Shown: in pieces, positions 1 to 12,225 of the stretch
Layout of the letters: each line of letters begins with the position of its first letter
How positions within the stretch are numbered: the first letter of the stretch is position 1
NCBI RefSeq assembly: GCF_000247695.1
Contig: NW_004624743.1
Coordinates: 11,306,170-11,370,169, forward strand
Direction: 5' to 3'
Source: Heterocephalus glaber
Lineage: Eukaryota > Chordata > Mammalia > Rodentia > Bathyergidae
DNA: 64,000 nt
Translations under genes and position numbers: made by a program
The notes under the pieces: model-generated
Seen by the model: the letters and a program-made list of their open reading frames with translations, nothing else
Databases searched by the model: none
What the model was told of the DNA's origin: nothing

Positions 1-1258
1 AATTCATATGTATCTAGGAATCTGTCCATTTCTTCTGTGTTGTCCATCTTATTGGGGTATAGGTTCTTGAAGTAAGTATTGATCCTCTGGATTTCTTCTG
101 GGTCCATTGTAATTTCATCCTTTTCATTCCTAATTGGATGGATTTGGACCTTTTCTTTCCTTTTTCTGATAAGATTGGCTAAGGGTTTGTCAATTTTATT
201 CTGTCGAAGAACCAACTTTTGGCTTCATTGATTTTTTTGTATCATTCTCTTAGTGTCCATTGCATTGAATTCTGCTCTGATCTTTATAATTTCCTCCCTT
301 ATATGAGCTTGGGTTTGTCCTCCTCTACTTTCTATAGAAGCTTGAGTATTTGGCTCTCTCTGTTTACCTAATATGAGTATTGGTTGCTATGAATTTCCCT
401 CATAAAACTCCTTTCATTGTGTCCCAAAGATGTGTTGTATTGTCATTGTCATTGAATTTTAGAACTGTCTGATTTCTTTAATTTCCTCTGTGACCCATTG
501 GTTATTCAGAAGTTTGTTTTTCAGTTTCCATGTGTTTTATGAAATCCTTGATCTCTGATTTCATCACACTATTGTCTGATAATATACAGGGGATAACTTC
601 AATTCCTTTGCATTTACTTAAACATATTTTATGAGTGAGCATGTGGTCCATTTTTGAGAAGCAACCTGTGTGTGGCTGACAAGAATGTGTATTCTGATTT
701 TGTGGGGTGGAACACTCTGTAAACAATTGTTAAGTTCATTTGTTCAAGAGTTTGAGTTCCAGTATTTTGTTGCTTATTTTTTGTCTCGTTGATCTATCTG
801 TTTGTGACAGTGGGGTATTGAGTACCCCCACTACTATTGTGTTACTGCTAATTTGATTTTTCATGTCCATTAGTATTTGTTTTATATAGTTGGGTGCACT
901 AGTGTTTGAAGCATATGTATTTATGTTTGTCATCTCTTCCTCTTGGATTGTTTCCTTTACAAGGAGGTAGTGTCGTTCTTTGAATCTCTTAATCAGTGTT
1001 GGTTTGAAATCCAGTTGATCTGCAAAGAGGATAGCTACTCCTGCTTTTTTTTCGGATTCCTGTCACATGGAGTATTGTTTACCACCCTTTAACTTTCAGT
1101 CTGTGAGTTTCTTTTTGAATTAAGTATGTTTCTTGAATGCAGCATATTGCTGAATCTTGCTTCTTGACTCATTCTGCCAGTCTATTTCTTTTGTTTGGTG
1201 ACTTGAGACCATTAACATTGATGGTTATCACTGATACCTATTGACTGATCATTGTCAT
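1..1258 (-). pseudogene. L1 ORF2p endonuclease-domain pseudogene (partial)
   Basis: ORF2p nicks target DNA and reverse transcribes L1 RNA. The EN domain begins near 1225 with ITINVNGLKSPNKRNRLAE, where the catalytic Asn is kept, followed at once by a stop. CIQETYL near 1140 keeps the catalytic Glu. The block that is normally GDFNTPLS reads GVLNTPLS (near 820), so the catalytic Asp is lost. The normal SDH reads SDN (near 570), so the catalytic His is lost. Homology to the linker before the reverse transcriptase continues to position 1, where the window cuts the element. Confidence 0.85.
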
Positions 1259-1295
1259 GAGTTTTTCTGTTTGTTGGATTCTTTCCCTTTTGTGT

Positions 1296-2245
1296 TTAAT
1301 TTCTTGTTGTGCTGGATGGATTCATTCTGCTGTGCTCCCTGAGGCTGTGATCCTTATTGTCTTTTCCTAGGAAATTGTCTAAAACTTTTTGGGGTGCTGG
1401 TTTGGTATTCATGAAGTTCCTAAGGTGCTCTTTGGCATGAAAGTATCTTATTTCTCCATCAATTTTGAAAGATATTTTGCAGGGTACATCAATCTGGGTT
1501 GAAGGTTGTTTTCCTTTAGGGTTTGAAATATGTCACTCCAAGCTCTTCTTGCCTTGAGGGTTGCATTGAGAAGTCTGCTGTGATTTGCTTCTTTTCTCTA
1601 ATTGCTTGTAGAATTTTGTTCTTCTGTTGGGTTTCTGGTATCTTAACTATTATATGCCTATGTATGTATTTTTTGATCTTGGCTTGTTGGAGTCCTATAT
1701 GACTTACTATTCTGTAGGTCAAGTTCTTTTCCCCTGCTTGGAAAGTTTTCTGGCATCACTTCCGTGAACAGTTATTTTATGTCATCTGAACTCTCTCCTG
1801 TTTTTTCACTGATTCTGATCAGTCTTATGCTATTTGTCTTTGCTTTGTCTCGCAGCTGCTGGATTGATTTCTCATAGTCTCTTACTATTTTAAAGCAATT
1901 TTTTTTCTTTTCCTGGTCACTAATTGCAGTCTTATATTCTATATCTGAAATTCTGTCCTCACATTGGCTCATTCTCCTGCATAAACTTTCAAAGGAGTTT
2001 TTAATCTCTTGGAAATCTGTTTGCATCTGTTCTATGGATTCCATTTGTTTCCTATGTTGGGATTGCATCATGTTCCTCAGCTCCTCTATTTTTTATCTGT
2101 GTCTTCTCTAGATTTATTAATCATATCTTGCACTATGGAGACAATCTCTGCTGTTGTCTGAAAAATTATTTGATTTCATTTTTTTGAGATCCTCTTTCGT
2201 TGCCAGTTCAGGGAGTCCAGGTGGTTGTGTATCAGAGTGTTCCAT
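1296..2245 (-). pseudogene. L1 ORF1p (RNA-binding chaperone) pseudogene
   Basis: L1 ORF1p is the trimeric RNA-binding protein that coats L1 RNA in the cytoplasm. The likely start is the ATG at 2245, giving MEHSDTQPPG. Next come a Gln/Lys/Glu-rich coiled-coil segment (2071-1772, with the stretch RISDIEYKTAISDQEKK) and the C-terminal RNA-binding part (HIIVKIPETQQKNKIL, then ITADFS near 1560). A TAA at 1296-1298 ends it. The reading frame changes between about 1770 and 1725, and again near 1515 and 2110, so no intact protein is made. Length and order match the family. The 150-200 bases between this stop and the ORF2 homology suit an L1. Confidence 0.85.
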
Positions 2246-2484
2246 CTTGTTTCCCTTTGGGGTTGCTTTAGGTGATCTGGAAGTCTGGTTTTGAGACTCG
2301 TTTACCTATCTTCTCATTTCAAAGGCAGGTGTGTGTATGTGTGTGTGTGTGCGTGCATGCTGCTGGAGCCCATGGGGCTCTCCTGCTCTGCATTGGTGGC
2401 AGCTCTGGTTCTCAGTGCTGGGAGTAATAGTACAGCGCGGTCTGGAAGGCTCACTTTCTCTGCCCTGGGGGCAGCTCTGAATGT

Positions 2485-2760
2485 TTTAATTTTAAAAATC
2501 CTTTATTACATTAGCATTAATCCCCTTCAGAATGCTGCTCCTCAATTTAAACACACATATTTCATCATTCTCGCCTCTTACTGAGTCAATTCTGGAAGTT
2601 TTCTTTCATGAGTATCTTTAGTTGTGCTGTTGTGGCTTCCTTGATGTCCTGAATTAATTCAAAATATTTACCTTTCATGGGCATTTTGACTTTGGGGAAG
2701 AGCCAGAAGGTGCATGTTATTCAATCTGGAAAATAAGGCATATGAGGGGGTAGTAATGTT
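2485..2760 (-). pseudogene. mariner-family transposase C-terminus, relic
   Basis: On the minus strand about 60 codons read as the end of a mariner transposase: PYFPD, a stop, ITCTFWLFPK, then KGKYFELIQDIKEATTAQLK and ILMKENFQN before a TGA. This matches the mariner block PPYSPDLAPxDFxLFPKLK...GKRF...QDIKEA...L...DFQ. Weaker homology (RRENDEICV, then a Glu/Gly-rich end) continues in other frames to about 2490, followed by an A/T-rich 3' tail. Homology further upstream towards 2960 is too weak to place. Transposases of this family cut and paste at TA sites; this copy is dead. Which mammalian mariner group it belongs to was not settled. Confidence 0.7.
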
Positions 2761-2990
2761 TCCATAAGGCTCCCTTTATTTTGAATGGCACTTGGCAACA
2801 GCATTTTCTGTATTTTAAAAATCATACCTTGTTATCACACTCACAAAGAAGACTTCCAGAACTGCTTCAGGAAGTAGCAAGAATGATGGTATAAGTATGG
2901 TTAAAGCAAGGAGAAATACTTCTAGGGTTATTAAGGGCAATTTGTCATTTATTATTATAATTGTAAATTTTGATTACTCTTGTATAGTCT

Positions 2991-3075
2991 TTTTTTTTTT
3001 TTTTGGTACCAGGGATCGAACTTGGGTCAATCTTGCTCAGCAGGCAGCGAAACCACTGAGCTAAATCCCCGGCCC
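2991..3075 (-). mobile_element. tRNA/ID-type SINE
   Basis: The minus strand gives a tRNA-like head with A box (TTTAGCTCAGTGG) and B box (AGTTCGATCCC), then a run of A. The T run at 2990-3004 is the tail seen in reverse. The flanks carry an imperfect target duplication, actcttgtat (2975-2984) and actcttgaat (3077-3086). It is a retroposon, not a tRNA gene. Confidence 0.85.
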
Positions 3076-3229
3076 AACTCTTGAATATTCTTAATAGAAA
3101 TTATACATAGATAACTGATTATTTAGGGTAATCATCATTGTTCTATTTTTTAAAGTAACAACAGTGATTTCACACAATTGAAGTTTATTTGTTGCTTGTT
3201 TAACCTTAAATACACATGTTCCTGGCTAG

Positions 3230-4070
3230 GTAGTGGCATTTCCTCATGAGTAATTCAGGTGACTTGAATTCTTCCACTGGGGGCCCTATTGTCTTCTAGA
3301 ACCACTCTGTCCTCTGCAGCGGTGATGTTGCTGCTGCTACAGACTGGGGTGATGGTCAGATCCCTCTAAAACAGGCCACCCTGCCAGAGTGGAAGTGCTC
3401 ACAGTCCCACAAATCAACTTTCCTGTCCTCTGGCAGCACTTGGCGACTCTCTGGAGCAGGTTATCAAAGCCGCTGTCCCTGGGGAAAACATGCTGTTCAG
3501 GCCATAGTCCATCTCTCATCACCAAGCATGCCTGTCACCCTAGTTTTATACACAGAAAACACAGGCAAGGTATATCTCTGGCATCACCATCTTCATAACA
3601 TACCATTTCTGTTCCCTTCCTTTTATTTTGAAGAGAACATGTTTATAGCATAGGTCAAGCCAAATGAAAAATGGTTTGGGAATAGAATCCTGAGTAGCAG
3701 CTGCTTTTCAGTGACAACTTTACATTGTGTGAGGGAGGCCATCTCTGCCACATTAGAAATAGAAAATTGGAAATGATCATAAAATGCCAGAAATTGTGCA
3801 AAATCTGCATAACAGAGAAGGTGGACATGATTAGACTGAAGGGCAGAAACAAAGCCCAAAACCTTCATAAAAGAAGACTTCTGCAATCTAATCCATGCCA
3901 CTGTAAGCCATGAAGGAAAGAGGGGCAAGTATTGGCCTGTTGATGAGTGTGACCTGGTGAAGCCCACAGTGAGAACAGCAAGGTCATTCAATCCTCCAGG
4001 CTGGGACCTGGGAAAGCCAGAAAGAGCTAGGGTGAAACTGTAGACACAGACACACATATACACCCAGAGG
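3230..4070. other. Unassigned, moderately GC-rich stretch
   Basis: This block has a higher GC content than its surroundings and short open frames on both strands. The clearest is a 62-codon minus frame at 3337-3525. I do not recognise a domain or repeat family in it. It may be an old LTR or retrocopy; nothing supports a functional exon. Confidence 0.3.
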
Positions 4071-4100
4071 GTGAGGGTGAGGGAGAGGGAGAGGGAGACA
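4069..4100. repeat. (GGGTGA/GGGAGA)n simple repeat
   Basis: Short purine-rich hexanucleotide array on the plus strand. It encodes the Leu/Ser-repeat start of a 161-codon minus-strand frame, which is therefore not a gene. Confidence 0.8.
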
Positions 4101-4129
4101 TTCAGCAAATTATGTCAGAGTGTTACAAT

Positions 4130-5990
4130 GGTAAACTAAAAGCTGGAGAAAGAAAATAGCCATGAATAGTGAACTTTATATGAATGCTAACATCTTCAAT
4201 GCAACATTATCCATTAAAATATTTTGTTTATTTAAATGATACATTATGATATCATAAGATGATCTTTTCAGTTCAATATCAGAAAATTATGAATATAATT
4301 ACTCCCATAACCAGATAAAAGTATAGCTATGATCACTTTATTAAAATTCTACAATAGTTGATAACACTTGATATTCTTCATGTAAAAAAATCTTAGAAAA
4401 CTAAAAATGTAAAGAAAAATTTAAACTATTTAAAAATTTCTATAAACTTCACTATTAATTTCCAGTGTATATTTTAATAAAGATACATTATAAAGATTAT
4501 CAATAAGTGCAGGAACAAGATAAAGCTGCCCATTTCAAAGTTATTATTAGAAATTTTACTAAAAGGCTTATCCCCCTTAGTAAGAGAAGTTAAGGAAATA
4601 ACAGGTAAGATATGTGAAAGAATGTGGTTTTCATCATTACAGATGATGAAACTATGTGCTGAAAAATATCCAAGGAAATAAAGTAAAATATTTAATTAAT
4701 AGGAATTTCAGGTTAATATATAAAAAATCTAATAATACCCAAAATGTAGTTTTAAAAATAGTCCTCTCACAATAACCCCATCTTCTCTTTGTCTAGTCAT
4801 TCACTTAACTATTTTTAAAATTATTTATAAATGATTATAAAATGGGTATTTCCCAGTTTTTATGTGCGCTGTGGCAAAAGCATGAGATTTCATCCTATTT
4901 TAAGTGATTATGAGATAATGCTTGATATGACTATGTTTTCTAAACAATGCTGAACAGAAAAAGAAAATGTACTGTTACTCTTTGAGATGAAAAAATGACA
5001 CTGATATGCACTTATAATGTGTTTTAAAAATTAAAGATGGTCAGTTTTGATTCATCTGCCATCAAAAGGACTTAAACAAATAAAAACTATTATAACATAC
5101 CATTTCAGTACAGTGTAATTCCAAATATTGAAATTTTCAGTTCTTCTTAAAGATTATTATTTGAGAAATATTTCTAATTTGTGCTTGTGCTTATGCTTAT
5201 TTTAATTAATGGACATATATTAATTTTGTAATGTTAGATGTTCTAGTAACTTCTGGGTATATCTTATTCTTTACCATTCACAAACATAATTATAAAATTT
5301 TAAATGTAAAACAAAGCCCTATTCTAGAAAGAGAGAACTGATTAAAGTTACAATGTGCGCTTTTGTGGTAGTGTTTTTAATAAAATATTATCAGTGGTAA
5401 AATGTAAATAAAAAAACAAATTGCTTCATTCATCATGTATTGTAAGCAGTTAAAATGAATGAACTCTCCTTTGAGAAAACATCTGACTAAGCAAAATAAT
5501 GGTTATGAGTTTGGGAAAATATTTAATGAACTTAGTTGTTAAAATGCAGTTGTTATTTTAGAGCCCATTATGTGCATTTTGAATTAATTGAGGCTTCTTT
5601 CCTGAGAGACCTTATTTTTCTTTTGCCATTTAATAAACCAAAATAATTGACCTTAGTAACTCATGTGGAAGCTGAGAGATTACTAGGATGGTAATGCTGG
5701 TCTACATAACAGCGTGTGCCTAGATGAGTGTGTATAAACAAATCTTTGTGTTCACCTGTCTGGTGTCTGTTCAAAGGCAAAGAAATCCCCAGTGATCTTG
5801 TACAAGTTTTCTTTACTCTGTTCATATTGCAAGCATTCTGGCTGGTGTTCATTTTCCTCTTTCTTCGTATTCAGAATGACACCCATAACTATATATTGAA
5901 AGCTGAAATTATGTTTCTGTCTATATACTGATATATTTCAAATAGCATATGTAAACATTGTCATAAGGCAATAGGAGAAGGCAGTTAACT
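4130..5990. other. AT-rich DNA, nothing recognised
   Basis: Strongly AT-rich sequence without a recognisable repeat, coding frame or RNA. Highly decayed repeats may be present. Confidence 0.4.
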
Positions 5991-5999
5991 TTGCAAATG

Positions 6000-6450
6000 G
6001 CAGCCTTTTAGCAGGCTTATTCATAGTTGTCCAAATCTGGAAAGAATCAAGTTGTCCTATGGTACAATAAATAAATACACTATGGAACATTCGGGACATT
6101 ATTCACCGTTAGAACAAACTAGGTATTAAGCCATGAGCACAGAGGAAACTGAAATACACACTACTCACAAAAAGAAGCCCATGTGAGAAAGCTACATACT
6201 GAATGATTCTATCCCTCCCTCTTTCTAACTCATGGCAACTGTTTGCTCACTGTCTTCATGTTCTTTCCTGACCCAGAATATCATATTAGGAATGGACAGA
6301 GGACACTGAGAGCAGAGAAGCTATGCTGTATGACACTGTAATAGTGTCATTGTATATCTGGGCAGACACAGTATGTACAACACTAAGAGTGAACCCTAAT
6401 CTACATTATGGACTTGGATAGACCCTTAGATATCAATTGATCAATCGATA
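6000..6450 (+). mobile_element. L1M 3' end fragment
   Basis: The order of phrases follows the 3' end of old mammalian L1M elements on the plus strand: 'tgtcctatggtacaataaat', 'acatactgaatgattctat', then 'agtgaaccctaatctacatt'. It is 5' truncated and diverged; subfamily is uncertain (ME/MB-like). Confidence 0.65.
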
Positions 6451-6599
6451 AATGGAGACTAATATTCACTATAGTGAATCTTTATGGTTTATAAAATATG
6501 ATACAATAAACTATATTATTAAAATATGCTTCATATTTTGACTGATGAAGTAAAGCACTTGGTAATTGGTGGCCATTATTATGAATCAAGTAATATCAA

Positions 6600-6735
6600 A
6601 ATATTAATAGTCATTCATCTTTTCAGTATTTCTTGAGTGTCTATAAGGTACTGTGCATGAAAAAACATAAAACAGGACAGTGTCTCTGTCTTTATGAAAC
6701 TTATATTCTAAACAAAAGAGGTGACTTTGATAATT
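6600..6735 (-). mobile_element. L2 LINE 3' end
   Basis: Reads as the reverse of the L2 3' end: cattcatcttttcagtattt, then a 'gagtgtctataaggtactgt' block and an 'aaacttatattcta' block in the expected order. It is an ancient, short fragment. Confidence 0.55.
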
Positions 6736-6739
6736 ATGA

Positions 6740-8480
6740 TGTCATATTTCTGTGGCCTTTCAGACATCACATGGAGACATGAAAAGTGCATGATAATATG
6801 TACAGTATCTTAAAAAAACACAAGAGAGCTGAAATAGTTCACTTGGGAGGGCATTATATTGAAAAAAACATAAAAGTTTCATAACTTAAAAAATAATCCC
6901 TTATAAATTCAAACTTTCCACAAAGATTCAGAAATTTTCAATAAAAGAGAAATATTTGACATAAAAAACAAAATGTCTCTCCAGTTATAAAAGTATAATT
7001 AAATACTGAAAGCGTAGTGTTAACACATATTTAACCTTGAGATATGACAATCTATGCAAAGTAAATTGCATTAAACAAAATAAAAATTAATGTAGAGTAT
7101 TTGTTAGTGGATACAGCAGTTTTTCATTAATGGAATATTAGTATCCACACAAACTGCAGATTTATTAGGGTCTTGCAAAATTTCTTAATATTGTGACTCT
7201 ATCTATCTCTCTGGAGTGATGGCTATTCCAAAGTCCAGCAGGCCAGAAGTAAACGTGATTTCAGAGGAACTGCCCTAACATGGAGCTAACATATGCCCAC
7301 ACTGCAGGGAAAAGGATAAGAGGTGGGAAAGGAGGCAAATCACACAAAGTCACAAATCTTAGGTGTTGTGGATGGGATTAGCAATCTCCTGCTTTGTTGC
7401 AATTACACTCTGGCAAGAGTAGCTGCAGTAGAAATAATAATAGGAGTGACAATGAGAACAATAGCAAAATACTAAGGTGGAGAAAATGCTTTCATTTAAA
7501 GGGGTAGAGTGTAGGAATTAAAGTCCAAATGATAATAATAATTCACAGAAAAGAAAGACTTTAAAAAAGTGAAAGTGTAGTAAGGTAATACCAGTGGAAC
7601 TAAAATGAAAAATAATTCCAGCTACAATGACCAGTGTTCCAGTAAACCAGCTGATGTTTAGAATCTTGGGTGTTGATAAAGACATACAGATTCTGTGGAA
7701 GAAGTTTTGGAAATAATCACAATAATTTAGGATAAGAATAAAACCTGAACATATTAGTAAACAAACACAATTTTATTACACAAACGTGGTACCATAAATA
7801 AAATATTAATATTTAAAAGTGAGATCCTGAACAATCAAACTTAGGCTCATCACATTAGATGTTTGAGACTGCCTGAAGCAGTAGATGAAATAATAACTTA
7901 TATTCTTATAATGACATTCATCTGTGATATTGGACTGAAATGTTTAGATCATCTACAATTAAATTTTATCTATCTTATTTCTTTTGCCCCCCAAATTTTG
8001 TTAAAGAATGATGTAAATTCCGCTGCCAGTTATATTGTCAAATGGCTAGGAAACAAAATAAAACTTAAAATGTTAGAAACAAAATAGAAAAGAAGAAATG
8101 TCTTGCTTTTATTTTATTTTCCAAGAGATGCAAGATGTTGAGATAGGCAGACCATCTCCTCCTCAAACCAAACAAACAAAATCAACGATTCTGTTTGAAG
8201 ACAAGCAAGCAAAAATCATATGAAAGCTCAGTGGAAAAAAAATGCGAACAAGGATATTTTCAAAGTAATTTATCAGGATCAAAATTCTTTTCAAAAATTT
8301 TAAGTATTTTTTTCATTCAAATGATTCCTGACTCGGTAACATAAAAAGTAACTCGGTAACAAAAATGTTTTATATTTCATATATATCCCTATTTATACTC
8401 ATTACCCAGAATAAAATGTAAAGCCATCAGGTTCTCTTCTTTTATCCCTAGTGGTTCTTGGATCATAAAACACAATCTAT
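6740..8480. other. Nothing recognised
   Basis: AT-rich sequence with short frames on both strands and no recognised repeat. The part around 7200-7440 is slightly richer in GC but matches nothing I know. Confidence 0.35.
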
Positions 8481-8487
8481 ACACATA

Positions 8488-8548
8488 CATGTACACACAC
8501 ACACACATGCTCATGCACACATATATACATACACATACACATATGGCA
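8488..8548. repeat. (CA)n-rich microsatellite, interrupted
   Basis: Runs of CA interrupted by ATG, TATA and ATAC units. Alternating purine-pyrimidine sequence throughout. Confidence 0.85.
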
Positions 8549-8549
8549 T

Positions 8550-9670
8550 ATAAAATTTAAATTTCATTTCCTAAACAAAAACCTGGTACATTTCAAAATC
8601 AATCCTGAATCAATAAAGGTACAACTAAAATTGCTGCATATTATCAATAAGATCAAAGAAAATAAAAAAAAATAGCACAATAAAAATCATGTGTCAAAAG
8701 AGTCAAGAAAAGTTTCTAGATTACAGAACATAGGCCTTTGAATACAGTGTATTGCATAATTTGTAATATGATTTTTGAAAAAATGTTTTTTATTCCAACT
8801 AATGATCTAGTCCTCATTAGAAGATGGCTATTTCCTATTGTAAATCCATCTTGAGAATTATGTAGATGTTTTCAGTTCTAGTCAAAGAATTCACGTTTTA
8901 TAACCTGTGAGATTTTGACCCACATTTCTATCAAATTTTGATAGAAAATACATATAGCAGCTAGATTTTTAGTTGCATTTTATTGTCAACTATTAATTTT
9001 TGTTTACCCAGTCTCCCTTGCTGCCTGCCTTTGACCATTTCACAGGTCACTGGCAGCTTCAACATCTAATGGGCAAAAGAATATCCATCAGGCTCAAATC
9101 AGTTCAACTGTTAAAATTTTTTCATTAAGGGAAACATCTAATAGATTCTGTTAGATATGGAACTGAAACATCTAGAATGGAATTACAAAGGTATTTTTGA
9201 GTTTTAAAATGTTTTCACCAGAAAACAAAAGTTGTTTGCATAAAAGTAGTATAACTAAGCAGTTTTTAGAGATTTTTTTGGTTGAAATATCTTCTTTAAT
9301 TTTTCTTACATAAATATTCAGGTGTAGATCATTCACTATTAAACCAATGGAAAGAACTCACAGTATTACATTAAAAATGTAATTAAACAACATTAAACAA
9401 CAATAATGTCTCGTCATCACAATGACTTTCTCTAAAATAACAAGCAAACCTAAGACTTTCATATGTATATATGTATGCATGTACATTGAATATGTGTATA
9501 AATATGTTTACATTAATATATGTTACTATTTGGTATAACTGTATGTCACAATAAGCATGTTTTATAATATTTAGTGTAAGATTCATATATTTAGTTAAGA
9601 TGATTGGACAATAAGTTAACTTGGAGTTGTTTCTTCAGAAAAACCTATTACAATATAATTACATGTTAAA
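8550..9670. other. Nothing recognised
   Basis: AT-rich non-coding sequence; a short GC-richer patch near 9010-9070 is unassigned. Confidence 0.35.
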
Positions 9671-9673
9671 GTG

Positions 9674-9675
<2 letters not shown>

Positions 9676-9705
<30 letters not shown>
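9676..9705. repeat. (TA)n microsatellite
   Basis: Fifteen uninterrupted TA units. Confidence 0.95.
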
Positions 9706-9708
<3 letters not shown>

Positions 9709-10369
9709 TCATAAGTGACTTCATGAATTTAAGCTCCAGTATCTCAGTAAGCTATTTTGAATTTTAAATGAATAACATATGTTGCATGCTAGGGCTGGAG
9801 AATAGTAGAAAAGAAGCAAATAGCATCCAGTTAAAAGTATTTTGTTCATGGTTTGATGTTGGAAGACATTAGAATTACACAGAACTCATCATTTGAAGCA
9901 GTTGAGGGTCTGTTCTATAACTTTCTGCATTTGTGAATACTGGCAGGACTAGGGAAGGAATGCATTTGAAACACATAAAGGTAGCATTATTTTTTTACTG
10001 CAGGAGTCGAAGAAATGTGGACACACATGGAGACACATGGAAGCTTAGTAAAGCCAAGCCTTTAGGAATGCGTCCCCTATGATGATTTTAACTAAGACTT
10101 CTTCATAGATGAATCTGAAATCTTTCTAGCTCTTCTTTCTTGGCATATTATGATTTGTGAATTATAGAAATCTGATATTCATTCTTAAATTTAATTTTTC
10201 TCATGCTACTTATCTGATTACCAAGTTCAAGGAAAGTGTCATAAAATATGGTATATAATTTAAGGTCATTAGGTATAATTTTAATTTGACCCTCCCACAC
10301 TCACTACCTCTACAAACATGATTTCCTTACATAGTGCATTGATGATTTCAGAGTTGAATATGCTGTTTC

Positions 10370-10562
10370 TCTCCTCCTACTCTTTGTTTCCTGGTTGCCA
10401 TGAATAATTTTCCTCTACTCTGCCCTTCTGCCATGTGGTTTCTGCCTTGTAGTCACTAGGCTAGGGACTGACTCTTCTGAAACAATGAACCAAATTCAAC
10501 CTCTCCCCTGTAAATTTTTAGTGTGAACTATTTTACCCTAGCAACAAAAAGCTAACAGAAAG
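10370..10562 (+). mobile_element. MaLR LTR (MT/ORR1 type), 3' part
   Basis: The plus strand shows the 3' part of a rodent MaLR LTR: 'ttctgccatgtggtttctg', 'gggactgactcttctgaaac', 'atgaaccaaattcaacctct', then the terminal 'tagcaacaaaaagctaacag'. These follow the MT-type pattern ending in CA after 'gctaacac'. The 5' part is not clear. Confidence 0.65.
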
Positions 10563-10569
10563 ACTTCTT

Positions 10570-11390
10570 TTCATGTTACTTCAGAATTTAAAAACTTGAT
10601 CTATTTAAGGCCAAAGTTGAGTTTTGTCACTTGGGATATCTACTGGTCAAATATTTTGTTATTGATTTATCTTGAATGTTCCTAGACCATTCTTTTGCCA
10701 GCATAATGTGCCATTCCCTAAGAGATTAATTTTTATCAGTGTAAATTTGTGTGTTTTTGTGCCTTTTAACCCTCATAAGGTATTCGTTGATAAAATTTGA
10801 TGAAATGGAACCTCTCCAAGGATATCCTTTAATACATGTAAAGATATTCACCACTCTGAGATTTATTTATATAATTCCATTCCCCTCCATCCCTGAAATT
10901 ATTTTGTCCTCGTAGTTAGTTCATGTGTCTCACTTACGTGTTTGACAAAATAAATGCTTTTTATCTCCTTATCTTCTTCCGTTTTGGGGTACGTGCATAT
11001 TGTGTTTACAATAAGGAAAGAGAGGTGCCATCTTTCATGCTTCTTGGGTACTGTGCTTTTTCTGTATCTAGGTACTATTCACAGAGTCAAGGACCTATCA
11101 GGGACTCAGTAAGTAATAGTTAAACTGATTGAGTGAGAAAATATTAAGGAATCTGAGCGTCACAGGAGGTGCTTAAACAGGAAAAGATCTTGATGGATCA
11201 TTAGACGATTGGAAGGGAAGGACCAAGTGACACACAAGAAGGGAGACTGAGAAGGAGCATTATCAAGGAAATAAAAAGAGAATGATGAACTTAAAGAAAG
11301 GACAAGTTTTCTGAAAGAAGACCATTTTTTTCCTGGAGGATAATGTAGCCTGTAATAACAGTTGCTTTTTATTTTTATTTTTAAAATAGC
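10570..11390. other. Nothing recognised
   Basis: AT-rich non-coding sequence without a recognised repeat. Confidence 0.35.
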
Positions 11391-11392
11391 GT

Positions 11393-11472
11393 CTGGGCTG
11401 GGGCTATAGCTGTGTGGCAGAGCTCTTATCAGGCATGTGTGAGGCCCTAGGTTTGATCCCCAACACTGCAAA
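11393..11472 (+). mobile_element. ID-type SINE
   Basis: Starts 'gggctggggctatagctgtg', has the B box 'ggtttgatccccaacactg', and ends in a short A-rich tail. It is the classic rodent ID layout derived from tRNA-Ala (BC1), and is diverged. The minus-strand frame across it is not a gene. Confidence 0.85.
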
Positions 11473-11474
11473 AA

Positions 11475-12225
11475 GGAAGTGATTAAACTAAAATAGTTTC
11501 CTTTTTCATCCTTTTATTTTCAAATTCTTTGATGAATAGGTGCTTTTTGTACAATGCATGATAATAAGAAATGTGAGTATAAAAATTCTTTAGAAAAGAT
11601 AAGAAAGGCCAGTTGGTGTTTTTAAAAAATTTTTATTGTCTTTTTTAAAGAGAGGAAATTTAACTTAGAATAATAGTTTTGTAAAACAATGAATTTTTTT
11701 GTGAAAATGGAAGTAAATTGCTTAGCACAAAGACAGATCATCACAGATCAAAGATACTTAGGTGAGAAAGATTTCCTAATCATATAAGAGAGGTAAAGAG
11801 AGATAGAATATAAGCACACACATAGAGACACGTAGTGCATTATATGTGCTATAAGATATTCATAGTTTGGAATAGAGAGACAGAAAGAGGGAGAGGGAGA
11901 GGCAGAGAGGAGAGGCAGGTACACAGGGAACCACAGAAAAATGTTGACAGATCTAAAACTTTGAAACTATTCTCAAAGATATGTGATTATTTTAGAAATA
12001 TATACAAATGAGTAAAGAGACAATGATAAATTCACTCATTCAATGAAATAGTGGCAGATACAAAAAAAAATTATCAGTAAGTTGTAAAATGTAAAACAGA
12101 GGTATTTTCTTACTGAATAGTCTTCTTATTCAGTAACTTCAGAAAATTTTCACTTAAAATAATTTCCCTCGTATACAAATAGTGACTTTTGAGTTCAGAT
12201 ATTAACACAGATGCTACTGAATATA
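11475..12225. other. Non-coding, with purine-rich patch
   Basis: AT-rich sequence with a GA-rich simple patch at about 11875-11925. No gene seen. Confidence 0.4.

Larger units (their letters stand above)
1..2480 (-). mobile_element. L1 LINE, 5' half, minus strand, runs off left edge
   Basis: Read on the minus strand, this gives an L1 in the order 5' UTR (about 2480-2250), ORF1 (2245-1296), ORF2 endonuclease and the start of the region before the reverse transcriptase (about 1258 to the left edge). The 5' UTR part is the only GC-rich piece and contains a GT run at 2332-2357. The copy is broken by stops and frameshifts in both ORFs. Its 5' end abuts a mariner remnant near 2480. The rest of the element, including the reverse transcriptase and 3' UTR, would lie left of the window. 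Confidence 0.93.

Noticed and set aside
3623..4108. 161-codon minus-strand open frame beginning with Leu/Ser repeats
   Set aside because: The start is coded by a simple GAGGGA array, and the rest has no recognisable similarity.
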